A stretch of 64,000 bases of DNA from Prochlorococcus sp. AG-402-P18 (GTDB lineage: Bacteria; Cyanobacteriota; Cyanobacteriia; PCC-6307; Cyanobiaceae): the NCBI GenBank assembly GCA_003216275.1, contig QCJC01000003.1:62001-126000 (forward strand), in the 5' to 3' direction. The position numbers were made by a program, and so were the translations under genes. Numbering within the stretch: the first letter of the stretch is position 1; every line of letters starts with the position of its first letter. Positions 10,518 to 20,732 of this stretch are shown here, in pieces. Under the pieces are notes generated by a model. That model was not told the DNA's origin and made no database searches. It saw only the letters and a program-made list of their open reading frames with translations.

Positions 10518-11377
10518 TTTTCACTTAGTGTTATCTCTAAAAAATAGAAAAGAAATACTAATAAAGCTAATTTTTTTCTAGATTTCAAATCAATGTAAGA
10601 ATGAAATAAAAAATCTTTTAGTTAAATATCAAAGAATTTGAATTTATCGATTAGTGATGTTTAAGTTCCCAATAGGTATAAACTGAAAAGGCTTTATTAA
10701 TAATAGCCTTTAAAATCTTGGTAAAATTAATGAACAACTCTATAAAATATTTTTTGGACTATTTATATTGTTGAAGAGATTAGACGAAATTTTGACATTT
10801 GTATAACCTCCATAGGTAATTAGCTATTATTTTATTCGCAATATCCTCAAAATCCTTTTTTGCAATCAAATAATGGTTACGTGAATAACATGAATAAAAC
10901 GATAAGGAGTACAACAAAAATATATCAAGTAATCCTGAGACTTTTATTTCATAGCAAAATAATCTCAGTAGCAATTTAACAAAAAAAGAGGGTTTAATTC
11001 ATTTAATAAAAACAGAATCTGCCAAAATAAATACAGGTCTATCTTCCAGGACAAAGATAAAACAAGAATGAGTACAGTCCAATGTCAATATCTACAATGC
11101 CTCTAAAAACTTCTTCTTACGCTAGATTGAGTAGTGGGTTCACCCTTTAAAAGTATTAAAACATAACTAAAGTTACACTCTTAAGGTTTTCAAAAGGAGA
11201 TTCTTCCGAAGAAAATTATTCTGCCGATTTCCCCCCAAAATAAGGCAGGGCAAGGGTTCTTTCTTTTCACTCAGAGAAGAAAAAATTCTCAGAAAAAATT
11301 AAAAACAGCTTATTAATGATTAGATAACGAACATAACGGTAGATTGGTGTATATCAATTCTTGCTTGCTGTGGAACC

Positions 11378-12373
11378 GTGACCAGTTTTATTACTGCAGC
11401 ACATCCTGAAAATACTAGTCTCAATCATGACACTGATAGGCTCAGGCTAATAAGTGGGACATCTAATACAGCATTAGCAAATGAGATTGCTAAATATATG
11501 GGGATAACCAATGTACCTCTTGTTTCAAAAAGGTTTGCTGATGGAGAGCTTTATGTTCAAATTCAGCAATCAATTAGAGGATGTGACGTTTTCCTAATAC
11601 AACCAACTTGTGCTCCAGTTAATGACAGCTTGATGGAGCTTATGATTATGGTTGATGCTTGCAAAAGAGCCTCTGCGAGACAAATCACAGCAGTAATTCC
11701 ATATTTCGGGTATGCTCGTGCTGATAGAAAAACAGCAGGAAGAGAGTCAATAACGGCAAAACTCACTGCAAATATTCTCGTCAAGTCTGGAGTGGATAGA
11801 GTGTTAGCGATGGATTTACATTCAGCTCAAATTCAAGGTTATTTCGATATCCCCTGCGACCACATATATGGATCACCAGTTTTAGTTGATTATCTATCAA
11901 CTATGGAACTTGAAGAAATTGTTGTTGTCTCTCCTGACGTTGGCGGAGTAGCAAGAGCGAGAGCTTTTGCTAAACAAATGAAAGACTCCCCTCTAGCCAT
12001 TATTGATAAAAGACGCTCAGGGCATAATGTTGCAGAGAGTCTTACAGTAATTGGAGAAGTCAATGGAAAAACAGCAATATTAATAGACGATATGATTGAT
12101 ACAGGAGGTACAATCTGCGCAGGCGCAGAATTACTCAGGAAAGAGGGAGCAAAAAGAGTAATTGCTTGTGCATCTCATGCAGTTTTTTCTCCACCTGCTT
12201 ATGAAAGACTTTCTAAACAAGGTCTATTTGAACAAGTTATTGTTACTAACAGCATTCCAGTTCCTAAAAACTTACACTTTTCACAGTTAAAGGTTTTATC
12301 AGTGGCAAATATGCTTGGTGAGGCTATTTGGAGAATACACGAAGAAAGTTCTGTAAGTTCAATGTTCAGATAA
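11378..12373 (+). CDS. prs: Ribose-phosphate pyrophosphokinase
   Basis: DVFLIQPTCAPVNDSLMELMIMVDACKRASA; PRPP-binding AILIDDMIDTGGTI. Confidence 0.97.
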   Translation: MTSFITAAHPENTSLNHDTDRLRLISGTSNTALANEIAKYMGITNVPLVSKRFADGELYVQIQQSIRGCDVFLIQPTCAPVNDSLMELMIMVDACKRASARQITAVIPYFGYARADRKTAGRESITAKLTANILVKSGVDRVLAMDLHSAQIQGYFDIPCDHIYGSPVLVDYLSTMELEEIVVVSPDVGGVARARAFAKQMKDSPLAIIDKRRSGHNVAESLTVIGEVNGKTAILIDDMIDTGGTICAGAELLRKEGAKRVIACASHAVFSPPAYERLSKQGLFEQVIVTNSIPVPKNLHFSQLKVLSVANMLGEAIWRIHEESSVSSMFR

Positions 12374-12382
12374 CTTCAAAAT

Positions 12383-15001
12383 TTACGTCAAAATAAGTTC
12401 TACTACCTCTCTTGTATTTGAGGAAATACTTGCATTATTTATTTTTAAAATAGCTTTATACATTCCCTCCCTATTTTGATCAATATAGGTTTTCCATCTA
12501 CTGAAAACTTTTACCATTCTCGATGCAGTTATGGGATTTATTTTATCGACCTCTATCAATTTTTCAGCCATGAATAAATAACTCTGACCATCTAAAGAGT
12601 GAAATGATTCAATATTTTTACTAAATCCTCCTAAAACTGCACGAATTGAATTTGGAGCCTTCCAATCAAATTTTGGATGCGAAAGTAGTTTGTCAACAAC
12701 ATCAATTGCATCCTTATGAGATCTCGATGACTCATAAGAAAACCATGTATCTAATACAATTGGATTGTCCTTCCAAAGCTTAAAAAACAAATTAGAGGCT
12801 TCTTTCGTTTCTTCGATATCAAGAGGTTTTAATGCATTAAGAGCAGCTTTTGTAATAGTCATTGAAGAACTATTAATTGATTCAACACAGATTTTCTTGA
12901 CTTGTTCATCTCCTGCAAGGACTAAATAAGACCATAGCTTCCCTAATAGCTTTCTTTCTCCTCTGCCATTTGGCCAAACCTGATTAATGCAAAGAAAAAC
13001 TTTTTCTGACAATATTCTTAAATCTTCAAAAGTCTTGAGTCCAATTAAAACTTGAAAATCTAAGCACTCTTTATAAATTAATATTGGATTAACTCGATCA
13101 AATGAACTTTCTAATTCAATCAATCCAGGAACTGTAAGAAGAGTGGCCAAGAAAAATGGATCGTTGGTTGAGAAGTCTATTAATGATTTCTTAATGGCAT
13201 AAATAAATCTTTCCTCTAACAAAGGATCTATATCATTATTAATTCTACTTTTTATAATTTTTTTCATTAAGACTTGAGCAGAGTTCCATCTCGTAAAATA
13301 ATCGTTGTCATTCAAGAAAAGAAATAAATAATCCTCATTGGATAAATCTGATTCCCAAATTACTGGAGATGAAAAATTTCTAAATATTGATAAGACTGGA
13401 GGTTGTTCTTCTACATTTAAGAGTTTTATTTGTAATTTCTTTTTTTGCTGATCTAAAATAAATAAGCTATCATTAATAAGAGCCGTTGAATTATCAGACC
13501 TACTATAGCAAGAATAAAGAATAGGTATAAACATTACAGTAGTTTCATTACCGTTAGAACTATTTAATTTTTGTTCAAAAGAAATATCCAATGTTGATGT
13601 ATTTGGATCCCATGTTTGATTAAGATAAACAATTGGGGTACCTGATTTGTAATACCAATTTTGGAATTTCGCAAAATTAAAAATGGAACCTAAATCTTCA
13701 TCAGAAGAAAAAGCTCCTTCAATAATTGAATTAATGAAATCCTCTGTAGTCGCTGCTTTACCATCAAATTTCTCAAAATAGACTTTAATACCTTTCATAA
13801 ATCCTTCATAACCTATTAAAAGCTCTAGCATTCTTATTATTTCGGCTCCTTTTTCATATATTGTTGTAGTATAAAAATTATCTATAGCAACATATTCTTT
13901 AGGCTTTACAGCATGTGATGTAGGTCCATTATCTTCAGCAAATTGTAAGTTTCTAAGTAAAGAAACATCTTCTATTCTTTTCAAGCCAGAGCCATGAAGG
14001 TCGGCAGTAAAAGATTGATCTCTAAAGACTGTTAGACCTTCCTTTAAAGATAGCTGGAACCAATCACGACATGTAATTCGATTACCAGTCCAATTATGAA
14101 AATATTCATGAGCTATTACACTTTCTATTCTTTCTAATTCATCATCAGTAGCTATTTTAGAATCTGCTAAAACTAATTTTGAATTAAAGATATTTAATCC
14201 TTTATTTTCCATTGCACCCATATTAAAATGTCTTACAGCAACAATTTTATATTCATCTAAATCATACTCAAGACCAAATTTATCTTCGTCCCACTTCATT
14301 GCTTTCTTTAGCGAACTTATAGCATGCTTTGTATATTTCTCATCTCCATTTTCAACAAATATTTTTATATCAACTAATCTTCCAGAACTCGTAATATATC
14401 TATCAGAAACTTGTTTTAAATTACCTGCAACCAATGCAAATAAATAGGAAGGTTTTGGGAAGGGATCTTCCCAAACGATTTCATGCCTATCAGATATTCT
14501 TCTTGAATACTTTTTATTTCCATTTGACAATAATATTGGATATAATGAACGATCTGACTCTATACGAACTAAGTATTTACTTAAGACGTCGGGTCTGTCA
14601 GGGGAATAACATATACGCCTAAAACCTTCAGCCTCACATTGAGTTGTTAGCATATCAGAGCTTAAATATAACCCTTCGAGTGATGTATTAGTAAAAGGAT
14701 AAATCTTAGAATTTATTCTCAATTCGAATTTAGATGTAGGTGGTTCATATATAATCAACTCAGTCTCAGAAGCATCATATTCATTATTTTCTAATTTTCT
14801 CCCATCAATAAATAATGAGTCCAATTCAATATCCCTAGCCTGGAGTATAAGCTGATTATCTATACTTAACTTGGGCACAATAATCATTAAAGCTTTTACT
14901 AAAACTACATCCTCAAAAATGTTAAAGTCTAAACTTATATTTGGTATAAGAAATGGGTAAGGAGTATAATCTTTTAATTTAATAGTTTTATTAATTGACA
15001 T
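12383..15001 (-). CDS. pepN: Aminopeptidase N (M1 family)
   Basis: GAMENKGLNIFN, zinc motif HEYFHNWTGNRITCRDWFQLSLKEGLTVFRDQSF. Confidence 0.96.
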   Translation of the reverse strand: MSINKTIKLKDYTPYPFLIPNISLDFNIFEDVVLVKALMIIVPKLSIDNQLILQARDIELDSLFIDGRKLENNEYDASETELIIYEPPTSKFELRINSKIYPFTNTSLEGLYLSSDMLTTQCEAEGFRRICYSPDRPDVLSKYLVRIESDRSLYPILLSNGNKKYSRRISDRHEIVWEDPFPKPSYLFALVAGNLKQVSDRYITSSGRLVDIKIFVENGDEKYTKHAISSLKKAMKWDEDKFGLEYDLDEYKIVAVRHFNMGAMENKGLNIFNSKLVLADSKIATDDELERIESVIAHEYFHNWTGNRITCRDWFQLSLKEGLTVFRDQSFTADLHGSGLKRIEDVSLLRNLQFAEDNGPTSHAVKPKEYVAIDNFYTTTIYEKGAEIIRMLELLIGYEGFMKGIKVYFEKFDGKAATTEDFINSIIEGAFSSDEDLGSIFNFAKFQNWYYKSGTPIVYLNQTWDPNTSTLDISFEQKLNSSNGNETTVMFIPILYSCYSRSDNSTALINDSLFILDQQKKKLQIKLLNVEEQPPVLSIFRNFSSPVIWESDLSNEDYLFLFLNDNDYFTRWNSAQVLMKKIIKSRINNDIDPLLEERFIYAIKKSLIDFSTNDPFFLATLLTVPGLIELESSFDRVNPILIYKECLDFQVLIGLKTFEDLRILSEKVFLCINQVWPNGRGERKLLGKLWSYLVLAGDEQVKKICVESINSSSMTITKAALNALKPLDIEETKEASNLFFKLWKDNPIVLDTWFSYESSRSHKDAIDVVDKLLSHPKFDWKAPNSIRAVLGGFSKNIESFHSLDGQSYLFMAEKLIEVDKINPITASRMVKVFSRWKTYIDQNREGMYKAILKINNASISSNTREVVELILT

Positions 15002-15032
15002 ACTAATTAAATATCAAAATAGAAAATCAAGG

Positions 15033-15530
15033 TTAATTCTTATTATTTAATTGTTCTACAGCTTTTAAGAATTTGTTTTGTTCCTCCTTAGGGATCTCAT
15101 CAGGACACACTCGAATAGCTCCTTCAATGAGTTGTAGATAAGACCCCTGATAAATTTGTTCATTTGTTAATTTCTTATCACCTACTTCTTCTATTAGACC
15201 ACCGTGTTTATTAGATACTATTAATGCAAAATTATTTGAAGCTATTGATATTGATTTAGGAAAGTCAACTTTGGCTTGTCTTGCAAGGCATAAATAACTA
15301 ATCCCAATCTGCCTATATAGATTCATCTCTTCAATGCTAGCAGGAAAATATTTAATCTTTTTACTCTGAGAACTTATTTTAGTTGGATTAGTTTCTGATT
15401 TCAAAGAAGAACTACAACTTGATAGGAATATTGAGGCAAGGGAAAAAAATATTGCCAAGCTTTTTGGACTAAGAAATTTTTTCAATTTTATCAAAAGAAT
15501 TTGGTCAGAAAAATAATTTTGCAAGAGCAA
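15033..15530 (-). CDS. Hypothetical lipoprotein-like secreted protein
   Basis: N-terminal hydrophobic segment ending in a cysteine (IFLSSCSSS), lipobox-like. Confidence 0.55.
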   Translation of the reverse strand: MLLQNYFSDQILLIKLKKFLSPKSLAIFFSLASIFLSSCSSSLKSETNPTKISSQSKKIKYFPASIEEMNLYRQIGISYLCLARQAKVDFPKSISIASNNFALIVSNKHGGLIEEVGDKKLTNEQIYQGSYLQLIEGAIRVCPDEIPKEEQNKFLKAVEQLNNKN

Positions 15531-15612
15531 ATAATTTACAAAAGTTTTGCTCTTGCAAAGAAAAATCTATACTAAGTTATAGTAGACCTTTTAAATACAT
15601 TTAATCAATTAT

Positions 15613-16170
15613 TCAGTTGGGATTCTTAATCCTTATCTCATGATGATTCTCCACTATTTTTAATTCATTCTTAAACCAACTATAAATAACTCTAGATCTA
15701 AATTTATCCTGATCAATTAAGCGTGTATGCTCTAAAATATCCCAATCATCGTAATTAGATTCAAAAATCAATTCATGTTCATCAACCTGGCGAATATTTG
15801 AAATACCTGAAGACTCTGATAGATAAGAACTCTCTCGAAATAATTGATGGCCTTGTAATTTAGCAGTAATTACTCCTTCCCTTTTGTAAGTTGGCCTTTT
15901 TATAAAAAAGTTTTCCTCATCCTCACTCCACCATTTAAAACGATACGTTTCAAAATCAGGGCTATCTTGATTTAACTTTTCTACATTAATAAACATATCA
16001 ACATTTTCAGCCTTTTCATCTTCAAAAAAGTATTGCCTTCGCGAATGCCATAAGCCAATATTTCGACTAAACCATCGCCGCAAATTACTATCAAAATTAA
16101 TTCTAAGCCTATCAATCCCTTGTGAGGAATTTTTCGGCTTACCAATAGCAGATGAATAAGAAATCGCCAT
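15613..16170 (-). CDS. CpcS/CpeS-like phycobiliprotein lyase family protein (tentative)
   Basis: 185-aa ORF with FSRNIGLWHSRRQYFFEDEKAENVDMFINVEKL and FKWWSEDEE, resembling the lipocalin-like CpeS family. Confidence 0.5.
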   Translation of the reverse strand: MAISYSSAIGKPKNSSQGIDRLRINFDSNLRRWFSRNIGLWHSRRQYFFEDEKAENVDMFINVEKLNQDSPDFETYRFKWWSEDEENFFIKRPTYKREGVITAKLQGHQLFRESSYLSESSGISNIRQVDEHELIFESNYDDWDILEHTRLIDQDKFRSRVIYSWFKNELKIVENHHEIRIKNPN

Positions 16171-16266
16171 TTAGCTGGAGATAGAAAATTTAAAAAGTAT
16201 TCACTTAATTATTAGCTCATACCTAAATTGAGTCTCATTACCTTAAGGTGTACGTAATTATTTAGA

Positions 16267-17424
16267 TTGCTCGACACTGTGTGTAGTGCCGAAGCCAAAG
16301 AAAGAAGGCAGCTAAAACTGCTACTTGTGGCATCGCGTCACCATCTCTCAAGGGGAGATATTCGTTCGTTAATTTCATATTTAGAAGGAGAGGATTGTGG
16401 ATTCTTAGTAACCCTTGAGTTATCAGATCCCTCGGAAAATCCAGAATTACTTGAATTACATAAATTAGTAGCAATTCCTGCTCTTATAAAACTAGAACCA
16501 TCACCTAAACAAATTTTTGCTGGAAGTTCAATTTTTGAACAAGTTAAAACTTGGCTCCCAAGATGGCAGCATGAAGGAGTTATTAAAGGAATAGGACTAA
16601 GTCTTAGACCTTCACCTATAGACTCAAAACAAACTCAAAAAGAACTTCTACTCGAGGATGAGCTTCTTGTTCTTAGGCAAGAAAACGAAACACTCACAAA
16701 TCAAATACATTCTCAAGAAAGTTTACTCAGAATGGTTGCTCATGAATTGAGAACCCCTTTAACTGCTGCAGGATTAGCACTTCAAAGCCAAAAATTAGGT
16801 CAAATAAGCAGGGAAAAATTTCAAGAAGTCCTTAAGAGGAGACTCGAAGAAATTGAATTGCTTTCAAAGGACTTGTTGGAAGTTGGAAGTACTCGCTGGG
16901 AGACTTTATTCAATCCTCAAAAAGTAGATCTTGCAAATGTATCTGCTGAAGCAATCCTCGAACTAGAAAAACTATGGCTTACTAGGAAAATTCAGATAAA
17001 TACAGACATTCCATATGATTTACCCTCTGTATTTGCAGATCAAAGGAGAATGATGCAGGTTTTGTTGAACCTTATAGAAAATGCTTTGAAGTTTTCCAAT
17101 GATGGAGGTGACATTTATATAACAATGCTTCACAGAACTAACCAATGGGTTGAAGTAATTGTTCGTGATAATGGACCTGGTATTCCGCCAGAGGAACAAC
17201 AAAGAATTTTTGTTGATCGTGTCAGGCTTCCTCAAACCTCTAAAGAAACAACCGGCTTTGGCATTGGTCTTTCAGTTTGTAGAAGAATTGTAGAAGTTCA
17301 TGGTGGCAAGATATGGGTTGTTTCTAAACCTGCAGAAGGTGCATGTTTCTATTTCACAGTTCCTGTATGGCGGGGACAAAAGAAGGATCAAGAAGCCTTG
17401 ACGAGTGGCAAGGTTGACCCGTAA
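16267..17424 (+). CDS. sasA: Circadian adaptive-response histidine kinase SasA
   Basis: KaiB-like N-terminus plus H-box [19 protein letters not shown]-box [11 protein letters not shown]-boxes [11 protein letters not shown] and [18 protein letters not shown]. Confidence 0.93.
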   Translation: MLDTVCSAEAKERRQLKLLLVASRHHLSRGDIRSLISYLEGEDCGFLVTLELSDPSENPELLELHKLVAIPALIKLEPSPKQIFAGSSIFEQVKTWLPRWQHEGVIKGIGLSLRPSPIDSKQTQKELLLEDELLVLRQENETLTNQIHSQESLLRMVAHELRTPLTAAGLALQSQKLGQISREKFQEVLKRRLEEIELLSKDLLEVGSTRWETLFNPQKVDLANVSAEAILELEKLWLTRKIQINTDIPYDLPSVFADQRRMMQVLLNLIENALKFSNDGGDIYITMLHRTNQWVEVIVRDNGPGIPPEEQQRIFVDRVRLPQTSKETTGFGIGLSVCRRIVEVHGGKIWVVSKPAEGACFYFTVPVWRGQKKDQEALTSGKVDP

Positions 17425-17466
17425 CTTTCAAGTGTGATGAATACTAATGTAGTTGTCACAGAATCT

Positions 17467-17539
17467 GGCCCCATCGTCTAGAGGCCTAGGACACCTCCCT
17501 TTCACGGAGGCGACAGGGGTTCGAATCCCCTTGGGGCTA
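17467..17539 (+). tRNA. tRNA-Glu (anticodon TTC)
   Basis: 73 nt: GGCCCCA...TGGGGCT acceptor pairing, CCTCCCTTTCACGGAGG anticodon arm, AGGGGTTCGAATCCCCT T-arm. Confidence 0.97.
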
Positions 17540-17865
17540 TTGATAAAAATTTTTTAACCAAGAAATAAATTAAAGAAATTTTCTTGTGAACAATTATATA
17601 TAAATTTTTTTTAGTCTATATATAAAAGTTCAACATAAAAACGATTTTTGGAAGAGTCTTTAGAAATAAAAAATTTATATTTAAACTAAGATTCAAATAA
17701 TTTAAAAAAATCAAATCCTTAATAATCCAGTTCAGGAAAACGATTTAGAGAGATGTCTGATCTTGTGACGGTAATAAAAGGTGAACTTTTAAATTAGTAA
17801 TTTCATCATAAAACAGCTAAAAGTAACCAGTTAGTTGGTATTGTCACTTTCTAAATTGAGTTTTT

Positions 17866-18999
17866 ATGGCTTACTCAGAGACAAAAGTAGTTATTGGCGG
17901 TCTCGCTCATATTCCCATAATTATCGGTTTTTTCTATTTAATCCGAAGGCAATATTCATTTGGAGCAATTTTGCGAACAGGCAAAAATGCATTAAGCACA
18001 CAGGTAAAAGCTCCTACACCGGCTAAAAGTACTGCACCGGCTAAAAGTACTGCACCGGCTAAAAGTACTGCGAAGGCCAAACCTGCTTCACTGGCCTCCA
18101 AAAAGCCTCACTCAGATGTTCCTGTCAACACTTATAAGCCAAAAGCACCTTTTACAGGAACTGTAACTGAAAATTATTCAGTTCTAAAAGAAGGTGCTAT
18201 TGGAAAAGTTCAACATATAACTTTTGATATATCTGGAGGTGATCCTGATTTTAAATATGTTGAAGGTCAAAGTTGCGGAATACTTGCTGCAGGAGAAGAT
18301 GCAAAAGGTAAGCCCCATCGTCCAAGACTTTACTCAATAGCAAGCACTAGATATGGAGACAACTTTGCAGGAGATACACTTTCTTTATGCGTAAGGCAAC
18401 TTCAATATGAAAAAGATGGTGAAACAATAAATGGCGTTTGCTCAACCTATTTATGCAATTTAAATCCTGGTGACAAAGTAAAAATAAGTGGGCCAGTAGG
18501 AAAGGAAATGCTTCTTCCAGAAGAAGAAGATTCAAACATTATTATGCTTGCTACAGGAACAGGAATTGCTCCTATGAGGGCATATCTAAGAAGAATGTTC
18601 GAGCCAACTGAGATTGAAAAACATAAATGGAATTTCAAAGGTAAAGCTTGGTTGTTTATGGGAGCACCAAAAACAGCAAACCTTTTATATGATTCTGATT
18701 TCGAACACTACAAATCTAAATTCCCAGAAAATTTAAGATATACAAAAGCAATAAGTAGAGAACAAAAGAATTCAAAGGGAGGAAGAATGTATATTCAGGA
18801 TAGGGTTCTTGAATATGCCGAAGAAATTTTCAATATGATTGAAGATCCAAAAACACATATTTATTTATGCGGGTTAAAAGGAATGGAGCCGGGAATTGAT
18901 GAAGCGATGACCACGGCAGCTTCTGCTAAAGGTTTAGATTGGTCAGAACTTAGACCGAAGCTTAGGAAAGCTGGTAGGTGGCATGCTGAGACTTACTAG
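17866..18999 (+). CDS. petH: Ferredoxin-NADP+ reductase with N-terminal membrane segment
   Basis: GQSCGILAAGEDAKGKPHRPRLYSIAS, LCVRQLQY, MLATGTGIAPMRAYLRRMFE, HIYLCGLKGMEPGIDEAM. Confidence 0.96.
   Translation: MAYSETKVVIGGLAHIPIIIGFFYLIRRQYSFGAILRTGKNALSTQVKAPTPAKSTAPAKSTAPAKSTAKAKPASLASKKPHSDVPVNTYKPKAPFTGTVTENYSVLKEGAIGKVQHITFDISGGDPDFKYVEGQSCGILAAGEDAKGKPHRPRLYSIASTRYGDNFAGDTLSLCVRQLQYEKDGETINGVCSTYLCNLNPGDKVKISGPVGKEMLLPEEEDSNIIMLATGTGIAPMRAYLRRMFEPTEIEKHKWNFKGKAWLFMGAPKTANLLYDSDFEHYKSKFPENLRYTKAISREQKNSKGGRMYIQDRVLEYAEEIFNMIEDPKTHIYLCGLKGMEPGIDEAMTTAASAKGLDWSELRPKLRKAGRWHAETY
18019..18072 (+). repeat. Three tandem 18-bp units encoding (PAKSTA)n in the PetH linker
   Basis: ccggctaaaagtactgca repeated three times; last unit ends gcg. 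Confidence 0.93.
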
Positions 19000-19173
19000 A
19001 GGAATTTAAAAGTCTGGAAAGCGATAATTATTAATTACTTTTGAAACATTTTTTCTATATTTAAAGTATTCATATCAATTTTGTTTTTAGCCTTGCGACC
19101 ATGAAATATGGCGACAAGACTAGAAGCAATTTGAATTTAATAATTCTGATCTAATTGGCAAGGAAAACTATTA

Positions 19174-20697
19174 ATGATTATGCCAGTAACAAACCCATTG
19201 AGAATAGGACTGCGCCAAGAGAGAGTAGTACCTCCTCAATGCCTGATTATTTTTGGGGCTTCAGGAGATTTAACACATAGAAAACTTATTCCTGCTTTAT
19301 TTGAACTCTTCAAGCAAAGAAGATTACCCAGTGAATTTGCAGTTTTGGGTTGTGCACGAAGACCTTGGACTGATGAAATATTTAAATCAAAAATGGAAGA
19401 AGCTCTTTCTTCTCAAGTAAAAGAAAGTCCAAAGGAATGGGAATTATTTACTCAAAATCTTTTCTATGAACCTGTAGATCTTCAACAACCTGATCACCTA
19501 GTAAAACTTGGAGAGAGACTGGAGATAATAGATAAATTAAGAGCAACTCATGGAAATCGAACTTTTTACCTTTCAGTTTCTCCCAAATTCTATGGAAATG
19601 GATGTAGAGCATTAGCGGCTGCAGGGCTATTGAAAGATCCCAAACGAAGTAGAGTTGTTATTGAAAAACCTTTTGGGAGAGATTTCAATAGCGCTCAATC
19701 ACTCAATTCCCTAGTTCAAGGATGTGCACAAGAAAGTCAAATATTTCGAATAGATCATTACTTAGGCAAAGAAACTGTTCAAAATATTCTTGTTCTTAGA
19801 TTTGCAAACACTATTTTTGAACCAATATGGAATAGAAATTATATCTCTAGTGTTCAAATTACTAGTTCTGAAACTGTTGGAGTTGAAGATCGAGCTGGTT
19901 ATTACGAATCCTCAGGTGCTCTAAGAGATATGGTTCAAAACCATCTAACTCAAATGCTTGCTTTGACAGCAATGGAGCCACCTGGACATTTTGACCCGGA
20001 AGCCATAAGGAATGAAAAAGCAAAAGTTCTTCAAGCTGCCAAGCTTGCTAGTGAAGAAAAGCCCTGGGAATGTTGCGTAAGAGGACAGTACTCAAAAGGT
20101 GGTAGCAAAGAAGATCCATTACTTGGATATAGAGAAGAGCCAGGGGTTAATCCAAATAGCACCACTGAAACATATGTAGCAATGAAGCTATTTATAGACA
20201 ATTGGAGATGGCAGGGAGTTCCTTTTTACGTAAGAACAGGTAAGCGATTAGCTAAAAGACTAAGTGAGGTAGTTCTAACTTTCAGAGAAGCTCCTGTTCA
20301 TCTTTTTGATGCCGCAGGAGGATGTCCAACTTCAAACCAATTAATTCTAAGGATTCAACCCAACGAAGGTGCTGAATTTAGTTTTGAAGTTAAATCTCCT
20401 GGGTCTGGAATGAGAAGTAGGCCAGTAAATATGGAGTTTTCTTATGATGAATCCTTTGGAGAGCCTTCAGACGAAGGCTATGTTCGACTTCTTGCTGATG
20501 CAATGCTTGGAGATCCAACTTTGTTTACTCGAAGCGATGAAGTAGAGGCTGCATGGCGTTTATATACACCTCTACTAGAAATGATTGAAGATTCTCCATG
20601 GGAATTGCCTGTTTACCAATATGAATCAAGAACATGGGGACCGACAGAATCAGATTTACTTATTGGCAAAGATCAACTTCTATGGAGACGACCTTGA
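19174..20697 (+). CDS. zwf: Glucose-6-phosphate 1-dehydrogenase
   Basis: IFGASGDLTHRKLIPALF, RIDHYLGKETVQNILVLRFAN. Confidence 0.98.
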   Translation: MIMPVTNPLRIGLRQERVVPPQCLIIFGASGDLTHRKLIPALFELFKQRRLPSEFAVLGCARRPWTDEIFKSKMEEALSSQVKESPKEWELFTQNLFYEPVDLQQPDHLVKLGERLEIIDKLRATHGNRTFYLSVSPKFYGNGCRALAAAGLLKDPKRSRVVIEKPFGRDFNSAQSLNSLVQGCAQESQIFRIDHYLGKETVQNILVLRFANTIFEPIWNRNYISSVQITSSETVGVEDRAGYYESSGALRDMVQNHLTQMLALTAMEPPGHFDPEAIRNEKAKVLQAAKLASEEKPWECCVRGQYSKGGSKEDPLLGYREEPGVNPNSTTETYVAMKLFIDNWRWQGVPFYVRTGKRLAKRLSEVVLTFREAPVHLFDAAGGCPTSNQLILRIQPNEGAEFSFEVKSPGSGMRSRPVNMEFSYDESFGEPSDEGYVRLLADAMLGDPTLFTRSDEVEAAWRLYTPLLEMIEDSPWELPVYQYESRTWGPTESDLLIGKDQLLWRRP

Positions 20698-20732
20698 ACA
20701 AATTGCTCAATCTTCTATTCAATCTCAATTAG

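Noticed and set aside
10780-10974. 64-aa reverse ORF in the gap upstream of prs
   Set aside because: Composition looks non-coding, with no recognisable family or supporting context.
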